From: Sphingomonas corticis
Lineage (GTDB): Bacteria; Pseudomonadota; Alphaproteobacteria; Sphingomonadales; Sphingomonadaceae
Direction of reading: 5' to 3'
DNA length: 36,192 nucleotides
Assembly: GCF_012035195.1 (NCBI RefSeq)
Contig: NZ_JAAVJH010000018.1
Coordinates: 1-36,192, forward strand
The translations under genes were made by a program, and so were the position numbers. The notes beneath the pieces are model-generated. The model saw only the letters and a program-made list of their open reading frames with translations. It ran no database searches and was not told the origin of the DNA. Positions 12,395 through 20,608 of this stretch are shown piece by piece (position 1 is the first letter of the stretch; the number at the start of each line of letters is the position of its first letter).

Positions 12395-14115
12395 CCCGCC
12401 GCTTCGCCGAACCGGACTGGCCGCTGTTCGCCTGTCCGGATTGGGCGGAGCGCCTGGCGCAGCGGCGGTCGCTGATACCGGATGCGTTGCGCGAGCTGCT
12501 CGATCAGAAGGAGGCGGCGCGCGCCGTCGCCATCTTCAACAAGCTGCGCCTGCCGGACGTGCCGGGGCAGCCGACGATGGCCGAGGCGGCGGGCGAGTGG
12601 CAGCGCGACATTGTCCGCGTGTTGTTCGGCACGATCGATCCCGCCACTCGGGTGCGGATCCTGCGCGAGATCTTCGCGCTGGTGCCGAAGAAGAACGCGA
12701 AGACGACGGGTGGCGCGGCCATCATGGTGACTGCGCTCCTGATGAACGAGCGGCCTCGCGCCGAGTTCGTGTTGGTCGGTCCTACGCAGGAGGTTGCCGA
12801 CACCGCATTCCAGCAGGCCTCGGGCATGGTCGAGGCTGACGAGTTCCTGCGCACGCGGTTCCACGTCGCGGAGCATACGAAGACGATCACAGACCGCCTC
12901 ACGAAGGCGCGGTTGAAGATCAAGACCTTCGACATGCGGGTGGCGACCGGATCGAAGCCGGCCGGCATCCTGCTAGACGAGCTGCACCTCATGGCCAGCA
13001 TGGCGGATGCCGGCCGCGTGATCGGACAGCTGCGGGGCGGCATGATCGCCAACCCCGAAGCATTCATGGTGATCATCACCACGCAGTCGGACCGGCCGCC
13101 CGCCGGCGCCTTCAAGGCCGAGCTGGATTACGCCCGCGGCATTCGCGACGGTCGCATCGTCGCCGACGTGGCGACGCTTCCGCTGCTCTACGAGCTGCCC
13201 GAGAAGATGCAGCGGGACGGCTCGTGGCGCGATCCGGCGCATTGGCACATGGTGCTGCCGAACGCGGGCCTGTCGATCACGATTGAGCGCCTGGCCGCCG
13301 AGTATCGAGCCGCTCGCGACAAGGGCGACGAGGAAGAGCGGCGCTGGGCGTCGCAGCATCTGAACGTGCAGATTGGCCTCGCCCTGCACACCGATCGCTG
13401 GATCGGCGCGGACTATTGGGAGCGGCAGGCCGATGCCGGGCTGACGCTGGCAACCCTCCTCGTGCGGGCGGAGGTGATCGTCGCCGGGATCGATGGCGGC
13501 GGCCTGGACGATCTGCTGGGCCTCACGTTGGTGGGGCGCTGTCGGGATACGAAGCGCTGGCTCGCCTGGTCGAAGGCCTGGGCGCAGCCGATCGTGTGGG
13601 AGCGCCGAAAGGAGATCGCGGCCGAACTGGACGGCTTCGTTGAGGACGGCGACCTCGTGCGGTGCGAGCATCCGACGCAGGACTTGCAGGAAGTCGCCGC
13701 GCTGCTTGTGACGGTGCAAGCCGCCGGGCTGATGCCGGAAACGAACGCCATCGGCCTCGATCCGCAAGGCATCGGCGCGCTGATCGACGAGTGCGTGCAG
13801 CAGGGCCTGCCCGAAGAGTTGATGACGTCGGTTTCGCAGGGCTTCAGGCTGAGCGGAGCGGTGTGGACCGCGGAGCGCAAGCTGGCGGACGGCACCTTCG
13901 TCCATGCCGATCAGGCGCTGATGGTCTTCTGCGTCGGCAATGCCCGCGTGGAGCAGCGTGGCAACGCCGTGCTGATCACGAAGCAGACCGCTGGAAAGGC
14001 GAAGATCGACCCGCTGATCGCGCTGTTTAACGCGGTCTTTCTAATGAGCCGCAACCCCGAGGCGACAGGAGGTGGAATGGACGCGTTCTTGAACCGCCTG
14101 GCGGCGGCTGCATGA
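12370..14115 (+). CDS. terL: Terminase large subunit (HK97-type)
   Basis: A 581-residue ATPase-nuclease that translocates DNA into proheads. The ATPase part has the unusual HK97-type Walker A VPKKNAKTT at 105-113, the family 'VGPTQEVADTAFQQA' segment, and Walker B ILLDEL at 200-205 with catalytic Glu204. 'MVIITTQSDRPPAGAFKAEL' is the coupling motif region. The nuclease part contains 'IVAGIDGGGLDDLLGLTLVG' (about 374-393) with the first acidic ligand, and later 'GLDPQGIGALID' and 'HADQALMVFCVGNA'. The length matches the Terminase_1 family (about 550-600). It overlaps the small subunit gene and the portal gene by four bases. Confidence 0.95.
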   Translation: MGFVAEALARRFAEPDWPLFACPDWAERLAQRRSLIPDALRELLDQKEAARAVAIFNKLRLPDVPGQPTMAEAAGEWQRDIVRVLFGTIDPATRVRILREIFALVPKKNAKTTGGAAIMVTALLMNERPRAEFVLVGPTQEVADTAFQQASGMVEADEFLRTRFHVAEHTKTITDRLTKARLKIKTFDMRVATGSKPAGILLDELHLMASMADAGRVIGQLRGGMIANPEAFMVIITTQSDRPPAGAFKAELDYARGIRDGRIVADVATLPLLYELPEKMQRDGSWRDPAHWHMVLPNAGLSITIERLAAEYRAARDKGDEEERRWASQHLNVQIGLALHTDRWIGADYWERQADAGLTLATLLVRAEVIVAGIDGGGLDDLLGLTLVGRCRDTKRWLAWSKAWAQPIVWERRKEIAAELDGFVEDGDLVRCEHPTQDLQEVAALLVTVQAAGLMPETNAIGLDPQGIGALIDECVQQGLPEELMTSVSQGFRLSGAVWTAERKLADGTFVHADQALMVFCVGNARVEQRGNAVLITKQTAGKAKIDPLIALFNAVFLMSRNPEATGGGMDAFLNRLAAAA

Positions 14116-15317
14116 ATCTGTGGACGAAGGCCGTCTCGCTGTTCCGGCGGGTGCTGAGCCTCACGGACCCGGCCGGTTGGTCGCGGGAAGGCCAGAGCCA
14201 CGCCGGGGAGCCGGTGAACGCAGGTTCGGCGCTGGCGCTCTCGTCGGTTTGGGCGTGCGTGAACCTGCTGGCCGGCACGATCGCCAGCCTGCCGATCGTG
14301 GTCTACCGCAGCGATGGGAAGGGCGGGCGCGTCGTCGCCAAGGATCATTGGGCCTATCGCCTGCTGCACGACAGCCCCAACGCCGATCAGACCGCCGTCG
14401 ATTTTTGGGAGGGTGCCTACGCTTCGCTGGAGCTGAAGGGCAACGCCGTTGCCGACATCGAGCGCTCCGCCGATGGCAAGCGCGTGATCGCGTTGACGCC
14501 GATCGCCTGGGACGCGCTGACGGTCACGCGCGATCGGGATGGCACTTTGGTCTATCGCTGGGCCGATCAGACGCGCCGGCAGGATGACGTGCTGCACATC
14601 CGCGGCTTCGGCGGGGCGCCCGAGGGTGGCCTCTCGACGCTGGCGTTCGCTCGCCACGCCTTCGGCCTGGCGACAGCGATCGACCGGGCGGCGGGTCAAA
14701 TGTTCGCCAACGGCGTGCGGCCTTCGGGCCTGCTGAAGTTCGACAAGTGGCTGACCGACGACCAGGCGCGCACTGCCGAGACGCGGATGCAGGAGAAGTT
14801 CGTCGGCACGATGAACGCGGGCAAGCCGATGGTGCTGGAGGGAGGCGTCACCTGGCAGCAGCTGACGATCAATCCCGAGGACGCGCAGATGCTCCAGTCG
14901 CGCGGCTTCTCGGTCGAGGAGTGCTGTCGCTTCTTCGGCGTGCCGCCGTTCATGATCGGCCACAACGAGAAGTCGAGCGGCTATCCGACGAGCCTGGAGC
15001 AGCAGGTGCTGACCTTCCAGAAGTTCGCCTTGCGACGCCGTCTCAAGCGCGCAGAGCAGGCCATGGAGAAGCAGCTGCTGACCCCGGCGGATCGCGCTGC
15101 TGGCATCACGATCGAGTATAACCTCGAAGGCCTGCTGCGCGGCGACAGCGCGGCGCGATCGGCCTTCTACCAGTCGGCGCTCAACAACGGCTGGATGACG
15201 ATCAACGAGGTGCGAGCGCTGGAGAACATGCTGCCGGTGCCGGGCGGCGACGTGCCCCGCATGCAGATGCAGAACGTGCCGATCACGCAGGCGAACGGAC
15301 AGCAGGTGGTAAGCTGA
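14112..15317 (+). CDS. Portal protein (HK97 family)
   Basis: A 401-residue protein of the HK97/PBSX-like portal family, which forms the dodecameric DNA channel at one capsid vertex. Family features: 'ALALSSVWACVNLLAGTIAS' and 'LPIVVYR' near residues 40-66, 'DHWAYRLLHDSPN', 'WEGAYASLELKGNAV', 'DVLHIRGFGG', and 'FFGVPPFMIGHNEKSSGYPT' near residue 275. 'ARSAFYQSALNNGWMTINEV' is the C-terminal signature. The length is typical. The ATG overlaps the terminase stop, and the stop overlaps the next ATG. Confidence 0.95.
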   Translation: MNLWTKAVSLFRRVLSLTDPAGWSREGQSHAGEPVNAGSALALSSVWACVNLLAGTIASLPIVVYRSDGKGGRVVAKDHWAYRLLHDSPNADQTAVDFWEGAYASLELKGNAVADIERSADGKRVIALTPIAWDALTVTRDRDGTLVYRWADQTRRQDDVLHIRGFGGAPEGGLSTLAFARHAFGLATAIDRAAGQMFANGVRPSGLLKFDKWLTDDQARTAETRMQEKFVGTMNAGKPMVLEGGVTWQQLTINPEDAQMLQSRGFSVEECCRFFGVPPFMIGHNEKSSGYPTSLEQQVLTFQKFALRRRLKRAEQAMEKQLLTPADRAAGITIEYNLEGLLRGDSAARSAFYQSALNNGWMTINEVRALENMLPVPGGDVPRMQMQNVPITQANGQQVVS

Positions 15318-15664
15318 TGATCTACGTCTCGAAAATCCCCTCCGTGGAAGAGGTTCTGGCTGGCGGCCCGCAGGCGGGTGTTGCTCCGCCTCCTGGCTTC
15401 GGCCCGGATGCCGCAGATGGGACGGTCGAGCGTGTCGGTACAGGTGGCGGATTCTTCTCGGCCTCCGATCTCCAGTCGACCGGCCCGTCTCGCGACGCCT
15501 TCGATGACCTCGCCGACGCGGCGGCAGCATTGAAGGCGGCTCGCGCGGAGAAGGCAGCCGCGGATGACGCAGCCTCTACCGCGCGTCAGCGCGCCGACGC
15601 CGCTCGCATCGCGCTGGAAGAAGCGACGGCAGCGTTCGACGTCGCCAGCAAGAAGGTGCGGTGA
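15317..15664 (+). CDS. Small Gly/Pro-rich and coiled-coil protein between portal and protease
   Basis: A 115-residue protein. Residues 1-55 are Gly/Pro-rich and probably unstructured (SVEEVLAGGPQAGVAPPPGF). Residues about 60-112 form a long alanine-rich coiled coil (DLADAAAALKAARAEKAAAD, RADAARIALEEATAAFDVAS). The gene is coupled to the portal gene and ends one base before the protease ATG. HK97-type head operons usually go directly from portal to protease, so this is an extra gene. A scaffolding, assembly or minor head role is plausible. It is not recognisable as a known scaffold; the capsid protein carries its own N-terminal helical domain. Confidence 0.65.
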   Translation: MIYVSKIPSVEEVLAGGPQAGVAPPPGFGPDAADGTVERVGTGGGFFSASDLQSTGPSRDAFDDLADAAAALKAARAEKAAADDAASTARQRADAARIALEEATAAFDVASKKVR

Positions 15665-15665
15665 C

Positions 15666-16289
15666 ATGAGGCATCTCGATTTCCCGCTCGACGTGAAGGA
15701 CGTCGGCGAAGACGGCTCGGTCGAGGGGCTGGCCGCCGCCTACAACAACATCGACCACGGTGGTGACATCATCCTGCCCGGCGCCTTCACGAAGACGCTG
15801 AAAGGTCGCAAGTCGCTGCCGATGCTGCTTTATCACGATCAGCGCATGCCGATCGGCGTGTGGACCGACTTCGACGACACGCCGAAGGGACTCAAGCTGA
15901 AGGGGCGCATCACGACGGTCACCGCCGTCGGCACCGACGCTCTTGCCCTGGCGCGCGAGGGCGCGTTGGCCGGGCTGTCGATCGGTTATCGGTCGGTGAA
16001 GGAGCGATACACCGACAGCGCGCGCGAGCTGATCGAGGTGGCGCTGCACGAGACTTCGCTCGTCGCGATCCCGATGAACGAGCGCGCGCAGCTGACGCGC
16101 GTGAAGGACATACTGGCGCACGGCCAACTGCCGTCCGTCCGACAATTCGAGGAGTTCCTGCGGGACGCAGGCGGCTTCTCGAAGAGCCTTGCCGCGGCAA
16201 TCGCGAGCAAGGCGACGCCGCATCTTCGGGGGGATCCCGACGTGAAGGCGGATGAAGCCGCCGAGTTCTGGCGCGGCCTGCTCGGCTGA
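15666..16289 (+). CDS. HK97-type prohead protease (U35)
   Basis: A 207-residue serine protease that removes the capsid scaffold domain during maturation. The core signature is present: 'VEGLAAAYNNIDHGGDIILP', His57 in 'LLYHDQRMPIGVW', Ser105 in 'LAGLSIGYRS', followed by 'ELIEVALHETSLVAIPMNER' with the third catalytic acid probably at Glu124 or nearby. The start is the ATG one base after the previous stop region; the longer in-frame extension is shadow sequence of the preceding gene. The length fits the family. It directly precedes the major capsid gene. Confidence 0.94.
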   Translation: MRHLDFPLDVKDVGEDGSVEGLAAAYNNIDHGGDIILPGAFTKTLKGRKSLPMLLYHDQRMPIGVWTDFDDTPKGLKLKGRITTVTAVGTDALALAREGALAGLSIGYRSVKERYTDSARELIEVALHETSLVAIPMNERAQLTRVKDILAHGQLPSVRQFEEFLRDAGGFSKSLAAAIASKATPHLRGDPDVKADEAAEFWRGLLG

Positions 16290-16315
16290 TCTCCACCTAA
16301 TCCAAGGAACACCAC

Positions 16316-17626
16316 ATGCGAAAGTTTGCCCTGCTGGGCAGCGCGATGGCGCTGCTCGGTCCGATGACCGCTGCCGAGCGCAAGCGCGGCCGCTACATGC
16401 GCGGTCCCGAAGGTCACCCGGAATCGAAGTCCGCTGCGGAGCTGGCGAACGAGGCGAAGGCCGCGTTCGAAGCGAAGCACAACGAGGTCAAGGCCATCGC
16501 CGAGAAGGCGCTGGCCGAAGCCGAGAAGGGCATCCCGCTCTCCACCACGGCCAAGGAACTCGCTGACCAGGCGCTGACCGGCATGAACGAGGCGAAGAGC
16601 CGCCTCGACGAGCTGGAGCAGAAGATGGCGAAGCGCGGCCCGGCCGACGCCGATCGTCCCAAGTCGATCGGCGAGCAGTATGTCGAGAGCGACCAGTTCA
16701 AGGCCGCCTTCGCCAACGGCGCCCGGCAGGGTCAGAACGTCGCGATCGAGGTGAAGGCGATCACCAGCCTGACCACCGATGCGAACGGGTCGGCGGGTGA
16801 TCTGGTTCGTGCTGAGCGCGTCCAGTCGCCGATGCAGATGCTGCCGAACCGGCAACTGACGATCCGCAACCTCATTGCGCCGGGACAGACCGCGTCCAGC
16901 TCGATCGAGTACGTGCAGGAGACCGGCTTCACCAACAACGCGGGCATGGTTGCCGAGGGCACGCTGAAGCCGGAATCCACGCTGAAGCTGGACCTGAAGA
17001 ACGCGCCCGTTCGCAAGATCGCGCACTGGTTCCTGGCATCGGCCGAGATCCTCGCGGACGCGCCGGGCCTGCGGTCGATGATCGACAACCGGCTGCGCTA
17101 CGGTCTCGCCTTCGTCGAGGACGTGCAGCTGCTGAAGGGTGACGGCACCGGGCAGAACCTGGCGGGCATCAAGCCGCAGGCGGCCGACTATGCCGTGCCG
17201 GCCGGCCTGACCGGCTACGCGACGCCGACGATGATCGACAAGCTGCGGATCGCGCAGCTTCAGGTTGCGCTCGCCCTGTATCCGGCGGACGGGCAGGTGC
17301 TGCACCCGATCGACTGGGCCATCATCGAGATGATGAAGGACGGTGAGGGGCGCTACCTCATCGGCAACCCGCAGGGTTCGCTCGCTCCCACGCTGTGGGG
17401 CCTGCCGGTCGTGCCGAGCATGGCGCAGACGGTCGGCGAGTTCACCGTGGGCGCGTGGAAGATGGGCGCGCAGCTCTTCGACCGCGAGCAGTCCGGCGTG
17501 CTGGTGTCGACCGAGGATGGCGACAACTTCCGCCGCAACATGGTGACCATCCTCGCCGAGGAGCGGCTGGCGCTGACGGTCTACCGTCCGGAAGCCTTCG
17601 TCGACGGCGCGTTCGCCAACGCGTGA
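16316..17626 (+). CDS. Major capsid protein (HK97 fold)
   Basis: 436 residues. The N-terminal part (about 30-125) is a helical delta domain (AELANEAKAAFEAKHNEVKA, MNEAKSRLDELEQKMAKRGP) that acts as the internal scaffold and is removed by the protease. The HK97 fold follows from about residue 120: 'SLTTDANGSAGDLVRAERVQ', 'MQMLPNRQLTIRNLIAPGQT', 'VRKIAHWFLASAEILADAPG', 'YLIGNPQGSLAPTLWGLPVV' and the end 'RLALTVYRPEAFV'. The site of cleavage cannot be read with certainty. AAGGA at 16304-16308 is a good ribosome binding site. A large hairpin follows the stop codon. Confidence 0.95.
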   Translation: MRKFALLGSAMALLGPMTAAERKRGRYMRGPEGHPESKSAAELANEAKAAFEAKHNEVKAIAEKALAEAEKGIPLSTTAKELADQALTGMNEAKSRLDELEQKMAKRGPADADRPKSIGEQYVESDQFKAAFANGARQGQNVAIEVKAITSLTTDANGSAGDLVRAERVQSPMQMLPNRQLTIRNLIAPGQTASSSIEYVQETGFTNNAGMVAEGTLKPESTLKLDLKNAPVRKIAHWFLASAEILADAPGLRSMIDNRLRYGLAFVEDVQLLKGDGTGQNLAGIKPQAADYAVPAGLTGYATPTMIDKLRIAQLQVALALYPADGQVLHPIDWAIIEMMKDGEGRYLIGNPQGSLAPTLWGLPVVPSMAQTVGEFTVGAWKMGAQLFDREQSGVLVSTEDGDNFRRNMVTILAEERLALTVYRPEAFVDGAFANA

Positions 17627-17633
17627 AGTCCGG

Positions 17634-17663
17634 CCGGGGCGAGCGGTCGATCGCTCGCCCCGG
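17634..17663 (+). terminator. Perfect 12-bp hairpin after the capsid gene
   Basis: CCGGGGCGAGCG at 17634-17645 and CGCTCGCCCCGG at 17652-17663 form a 12-bp all-Watson-Crick stem with a six-base loop (GTCGAT). There is no T tract after it, so it may attenuate transcription or protect the capsid message 3' end rather than fully terminate. Genes of the head-tail joining module follow on the same strand only 18 bases later. Confidence 0.65.
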
Positions 17664-17681
17664 CACACCAGGAGAACGGAA

Positions 17682-17966
17682 ATGGCCGAGAAGAAGACCT
17701 ACGTCGTCTATCGCGCGATGCACGGCGAAGGCCGCGACTACGCGCGCGGCGACGAGCGCGAGATGACCGAGGCGGACGCCGCCACGCTGGTCAAGTCCGG
17801 CGCGCTGGCACTGAAGGGCGAGGTGCCGATGGAGCGCGCCGAGCCGGTGCGCCACACCTTCGGCACGGCGAAGACCAGCCAGCGCGACTTCGTTCCCGCA
17901 ATCACCGACGCCGATGTCAGCGACAGCCGCGTCGATGGTCGGCGTTCCCCGGCGCGGAAGGGCTAA
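17682..17966 (+). CDS. Small head-region protein, hypothetical
   Basis: A 94-residue protein after GGAG at 17670-17673. 'KKTYVVYRAMHGEGRDYARG' followed by 'EMTEADAATLVKSGALAL' is a compact pattern (short beta strand, charged turn, helix, 'SGAL') that recurs in small phage head and head-tail proteins. The C-terminus is polar (SDSRVDGRRSPARKG). Possibly a capsid-associated or decoration protein, judged by position. No firm family. Confidence 0.6.
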   Translation: MAEKKTYVVYRAMHGEGRDYARGDEREMTEADAATLVKSGALALKGEVPMERAEPVRHTFGTAKTSQRDFVPAITDADVSDSRVDGRRSPARKG

Positions 17967-17969
17967 GCC

Positions 17970-18503
17970 ATGCCCGATCTTATCACGCCGGTTCCGGACG
18001 CTACGCCGATCGGCGAGCTGATCGGCGGCAAGCTGCACGGCTACGTCATCCTGCGCGACGCGAACGGCGCCGACATCCTCGGCCTGCTGACCGCCACGCC
18101 CGCAGCGAACACGATCGGCGCGCGGCTGAAGGCCATCGCTGACAATACCGATGGCCTCGAAGGCTTCGTCGATGGCATCGAGGCGCTCATCACAGCGACC
18201 AACGCGGCGCTGACGACGCTCAACGGCTACAACGACGCCGTCGAGCAGCTGCTGGGCACGAACAACAGCACCACTGCGTTGACCGCGCCGGCCGACGATC
18301 TCTTTGCGATCGTGCCGAGCGACACGGTCGACCTGGCGACTGTGCCAAAGGCGCTATACTGCGCCGTCGCCGGCAACGTCGCGCTGCGGGGGACCGGAAA
18401 CACCACGATCACCATCCCCGTGGTCGCGGGGCAGATCGTGCCGATCCGCGCACGGCGGGTTATGGCAACCGGCACGACCGCCACCATGGTGGGCCTCGCC
18501 TGA
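17970..18503 (+). CDS. Spike-base-like protein (RCAP_Rcc01079-type C-terminus)
   Basis: A 177-residue protein. The first third is 'DATPIGELIGGKLHGYVILR' and 'ANTIGARLKAIADNTDGLEG'. The middle is helical. The C-terminal 60 residues ('SDTVDLATVPKALYCAVAGN' then 'ITIPVVAGQIVPIRARRVMA' and 'TGTTATMVGLA') match a small beta-rich domain known from GTA and phage head-spike base proteins, where 'P.KALYVG..G...V......V.F..V.AG..LPIR..RV.ATGTTA' is typical. It may therefore anchor a head fibre or decorate the capsid surface. The location directly behind the capsid gene supports that; the role is inferred. Confidence 0.65.
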   Translation: MPDLITPVPDATPIGELIGGKLHGYVILRDANGADILGLLTATPAANTIGARLKAIADNTDGLEGFVDGIEALITATNAALTTLNGYNDAVEQLLGTNNSTTALTAPADDLFAIVPSDTVDLATVPKALYCAVAGNVALRGTGNTTITIPVVAGQIVPIRARRVMATGTTATMVGLA

Positions 18504-18994
18504 TGATCGCGCAGCTGATCGCGATCGGCGTCTTCTCGGCAGCCGCTCCGCCTACGTCGGGCGTGGTCAACGTGCCGGACGAGCGGACGGCGCTCGTCGC
18601 GCGCGTCCAGGCCAGCGCGACGATCGCTGCCGGCATCCCGCTCGGCGCCGTCGAGTGGGAGCAGCCCTACGATCCGGCCGATCACGCGCGCTATGCCTTC
18701 AGCTGGGCGACGCTGCTGGAGCCAGAGGAGCAGGTGGCCGAGATCCTCGCCATCCGCGTCTCGTCCGCGGCTGCCGCGCTCGGCATCATGGTCGACCAGT
18801 CGGTCGGCCACTCGCCGCTGATCGATTCCGTTGAGGGCCGGAAGGTCCAGCTGTGGTTCGTCGTTGCCGAGGCGATGCAGGAGGCGGCCACGTTCCTGGG
18901 CGCCGGCGTGAAGATCCCCATCACGATGAAGATCCTCACGACCCTCGGGCAGCGCTTCGAGCGCACGAACGTGCTGACGGTGCGGCAGCTGTGA
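18503..18994 (+). CDS. Hypothetical head/neck protein
   Basis: A 163-residue protein coupled to its neighbours on both sides. The N-terminus (MIAQLIAIGVFSAAA) is mildly hydrophobic but short of a clear signal peptide. The rest alternates strands and helices ('LGAVEWEQPYDPADHARYAF', 'QVAEILAIRVSSAAAALGIM', 'AEAMQEAATFLGAGVKIPIT'). It ends with 'TLGQRFERTNVLTVRQL'. No known family is recognised. Position between a spike-base-like protein and the connector genes suggests a virion component. Confidence 0.55.
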   Translation: MIAQLIAIGVFSAAAPPTSGVVNVPDERTALVARVQASATIAAGIPLGAVEWEQPYDPADHARYAFSWATLLEPEEQVAEILAIRVSSAAAALGIMVDQSVGHSPLIDSVEGRKVQLWFVVAEAMQEAATFLGAGVKIPITMKILTTLGQRFERTNVLTVRQL

Positions 18995-19212
18995 AGATCG
19001 AAAATGGCCGGCGCGTGCCGCTGGAGATCGAGGGCGTCTTCTCCGGCTTGGCCGGCGTGCGCGGGCCGTTCGTGTCGTTCATCCCGAATAGGGTGGGCAA
19101 GCGGGCCGACGCGGCGCGTGGCGGCATCCTCGACGGCAAGCCGGTCACGCTTAATCCGATGAAGGATCCCACGGGACCGTTCTGGACCTCGCGCTTCGAG
19201 GTGCTGGCGTGA
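18991..19212 (+). CDS. Small hypothetical protein of the head-tail module
   Basis: 73 residues from a GTG that overlaps the previous TGA; it in turn overlaps the connector gene by four bases. The sequence 'EIEGVFSGLAGVRGPFVSFI' and 'KPVTLNPMKDPTGPFWTSRF' is beta-rich and proline-containing. No domain recognised; coding status rests on the tight coupling at both ends. Confidence 0.5.
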   Translation: MKIENGRRVPLEIEGVFSGLAGVRGPFVSFIPNRVGKRADAARGGILDGKPVTLNPMKDPTGPFWTSRFEVLA

Positions 19213-19856
19213 CGATCGAGGAAATGCGCGCGCTGCTCGGCCTCGGTCCCGAGTTCTCCGACGCCTATGTTGCGAACGCCTACGCCGAATATATCGGCGC
19301 GGGCGGCGGGGCTGCCGGCGACGTCGAGCTTATCCCGCTGGCGATCGTGAAAAAGCACCTGCGGCTGGAGGCCGACGACGACGCCGAGGACGATCTCGTC
19401 GCGCTCTATCTGGCTGCGGCCATCGCGCATCTCGACGGCCGCGACGGCTGGCTCGGCCGCGCTCTCGTCGAGCGCGTCTATGTGCAAACCTTCGCCGGCT
19501 TCGAGTGCGCCGGTCGGCTGCCCTATCCGCCGCTGGTGGCTGTCACCGGCGTGGAGCGGCGCGAGGGCGATCTCTGGCTGCCGATCGCGGCCGATCAGTG
19601 GGACGTGGTCGACGATCGCCTGGTGCCAGTCGGAGGCGGGCGGTGGCCAGCTGGCGCAGCACGGGTCACGTACCGCGCCGGTTACGACCCGGAGGCCGGG
19701 CGCCCGCTGCCGAAGGCGTTGCAAGCCGCCATCCTGATCATGACGGCCGACCTCTTCCGCAACCGCGGCGAGGTGGCGTCGACCACCACCTCGCGGGTCT
19801 CGATGTCCGCATCGGTGGAAGCGCTGCTGTCGCCGTTCCGGATCTGGCGCGTCTGA
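19209..19856 (+). CDS. Head-tail connector (gp6-like / phiE125 gp8 family)
   Basis: A 215-residue protein from a GTG. The diagnostic stretch is 'VKKHLRLEADDDAEDDLVAL' (residues about 47-66) followed by 'YLAAAIAHLDGRDGWLGRAL', the helical start of the gp6-like connector fold. Later come 'VTYRAGYDPEAGRPLPKALQ' and 'AAILIMTADLFRNRGEVAST', the conserved C-terminal helix. An N-terminal extension of about 45 residues precedes the domain, longer than the usual form. In HK97-like virions this protein forms a ring below the portal. Confidence 0.85.
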   Translation: MTIEEMRALLGLGPEFSDAYVANAYAEYIGAGGGAAGDVELIPLAIVKKHLRLEADDDAEDDLVALYLAAAIAHLDGRDGWLGRALVERVYVQTFAGFECAGRLPYPPLVAVTGVERREGDLWLPIAADQWDVVDDRLVPVGGGRWPAGAARVTYRAGYDPEAGRPLPKALQAAILIMTADLFRNRGEVASTTTSRVSMSASVEALLSPFRIWRV

Positions 19857-20194
19857 TGATGGGGCTGGATGCCGGCGAGCTGGACCGCCGGGTGACGTTC
19901 TACCGCCGCCCGGTCGATGACGACGGCTTCTCGTCTTCGCCCGGAGCGCCGGTGGAGGCGGGGAAGCGCTGGGCGAAGAAGACCGACATCGGCGATGCCG
20001 AGCGGATCTCCGCAGCGGCGCAGCAGCAGGTAGTCTCGACACGCTTCCTGCTGCGCTACGACGGCCTGACCCGGCAGATCGCGCCGGAGTGGCAGATGGT
20101 CTGCGATGGCCTGCGCTACGAGGTGGTCGGGATCAAGGAAGTCCGCGGCACGCGCGTCGCGGTCGAGATCACGACGTCGGCGTTGCGCTCGTGA
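19856..20194 (+). CDS. Head closure / head-tail adaptor protein
   Basis: A 112-residue protein whose ATG overlaps the connector stop (TGATGATG; the second ATG is one codon later). 'LDAGELDRRVTFYRRPVDDD' is the standard opening of the SPP1 gp16-like head-tail joining family ('agkLrhRItiqr'). 'RWAKKTDIGDAERISAAAQQ', 'TRFLLRYDGLTRQIAPEWQM' and 'YEVVGIKEVRG' follow as expected. It seals the portal channel after packaging. Length is normal. Confidence 0.88.
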   Translation: MMGLDAGELDRRVTFYRRPVDDDGFSSSPGAPVEAGKRWAKKTDIGDAERISAAAQQQVVSTRFLLRYDGLTRQIAPEWQMVCDGLRYEVVGIKEVRGTRVAVEITTSALRS

Positions 20195-20604
20195 AGACCG
20201 GCATGAAGATCGAGGGCTTCGAGGAGGCGGACGCCAACCTCGAAGCCTTGGCCGCGCTCAGCGACGCCGAGGCGCTGGTGGCGCTTGGGATCGATGCCCT
20301 GCAGCCCGTCGCCGACACGGCGCGCGGCATAGTTCGCCGTCGCACCGGGCGGCTGGCACGGTCGATCGGCGTGGGCACGCGGCTCAGCCCGCGCCAGGCC
20401 GCGCTGAGCGCGCCCGAGCGGGGGACGGTCGAGATCTACGTCGGACCGGGATCGATGCCGCAGGCGATCACGGAGGAGTTCGGGACCGTCAACGAGGCCG
20501 GGCATCCGTATTTGCGCCCAGCCTGGGACACGCGCCTCGCCGATGTTCTCGCTCGCCTCCGGCAGGGAGCGGCGACGCGGCTTCAGCGGATCACGAAGGG
20601 CTGA
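20191..20604 (+). CDS. HK97 gp10-like neck/tail protein
   Basis: 137 residues from a GTG; Met5 (MKIEGFEEADANLEALAAL) is an alternative start. 'DALQPVADTARGIVRRRTGR' with 'LARSIGV' and 'VGPGSMPQAITEEFGTVNEA' followed by 'GHPYLRPAWDTR' is the HK97-gp10/minor tail family signature, in which the 'EFGT...HPFLRPA' motif is nearly invariant. It forms part of the tail terminator or neck. Overlaps the previous gene by four bases. Confidence 0.88.
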   Translation: MKTGMKIEGFEEADANLEALAALSDAEALVALGIDALQPVADTARGIVRRRTGRLARSIGVGTRLSPRQAALSAPERGTVEIYVGPGSMPQAITEEFGTVNEAGHPYLRPAWDTRLADVLARLRQGAATRLQRITKG

Positions 20605-20608
20605 CGCG

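Noticed and set aside
13911..15530. A 539-codon minus-strand frame opposite terminase and portal
   Set aside because: Shadow frame crossing two certain plus-strand genes.
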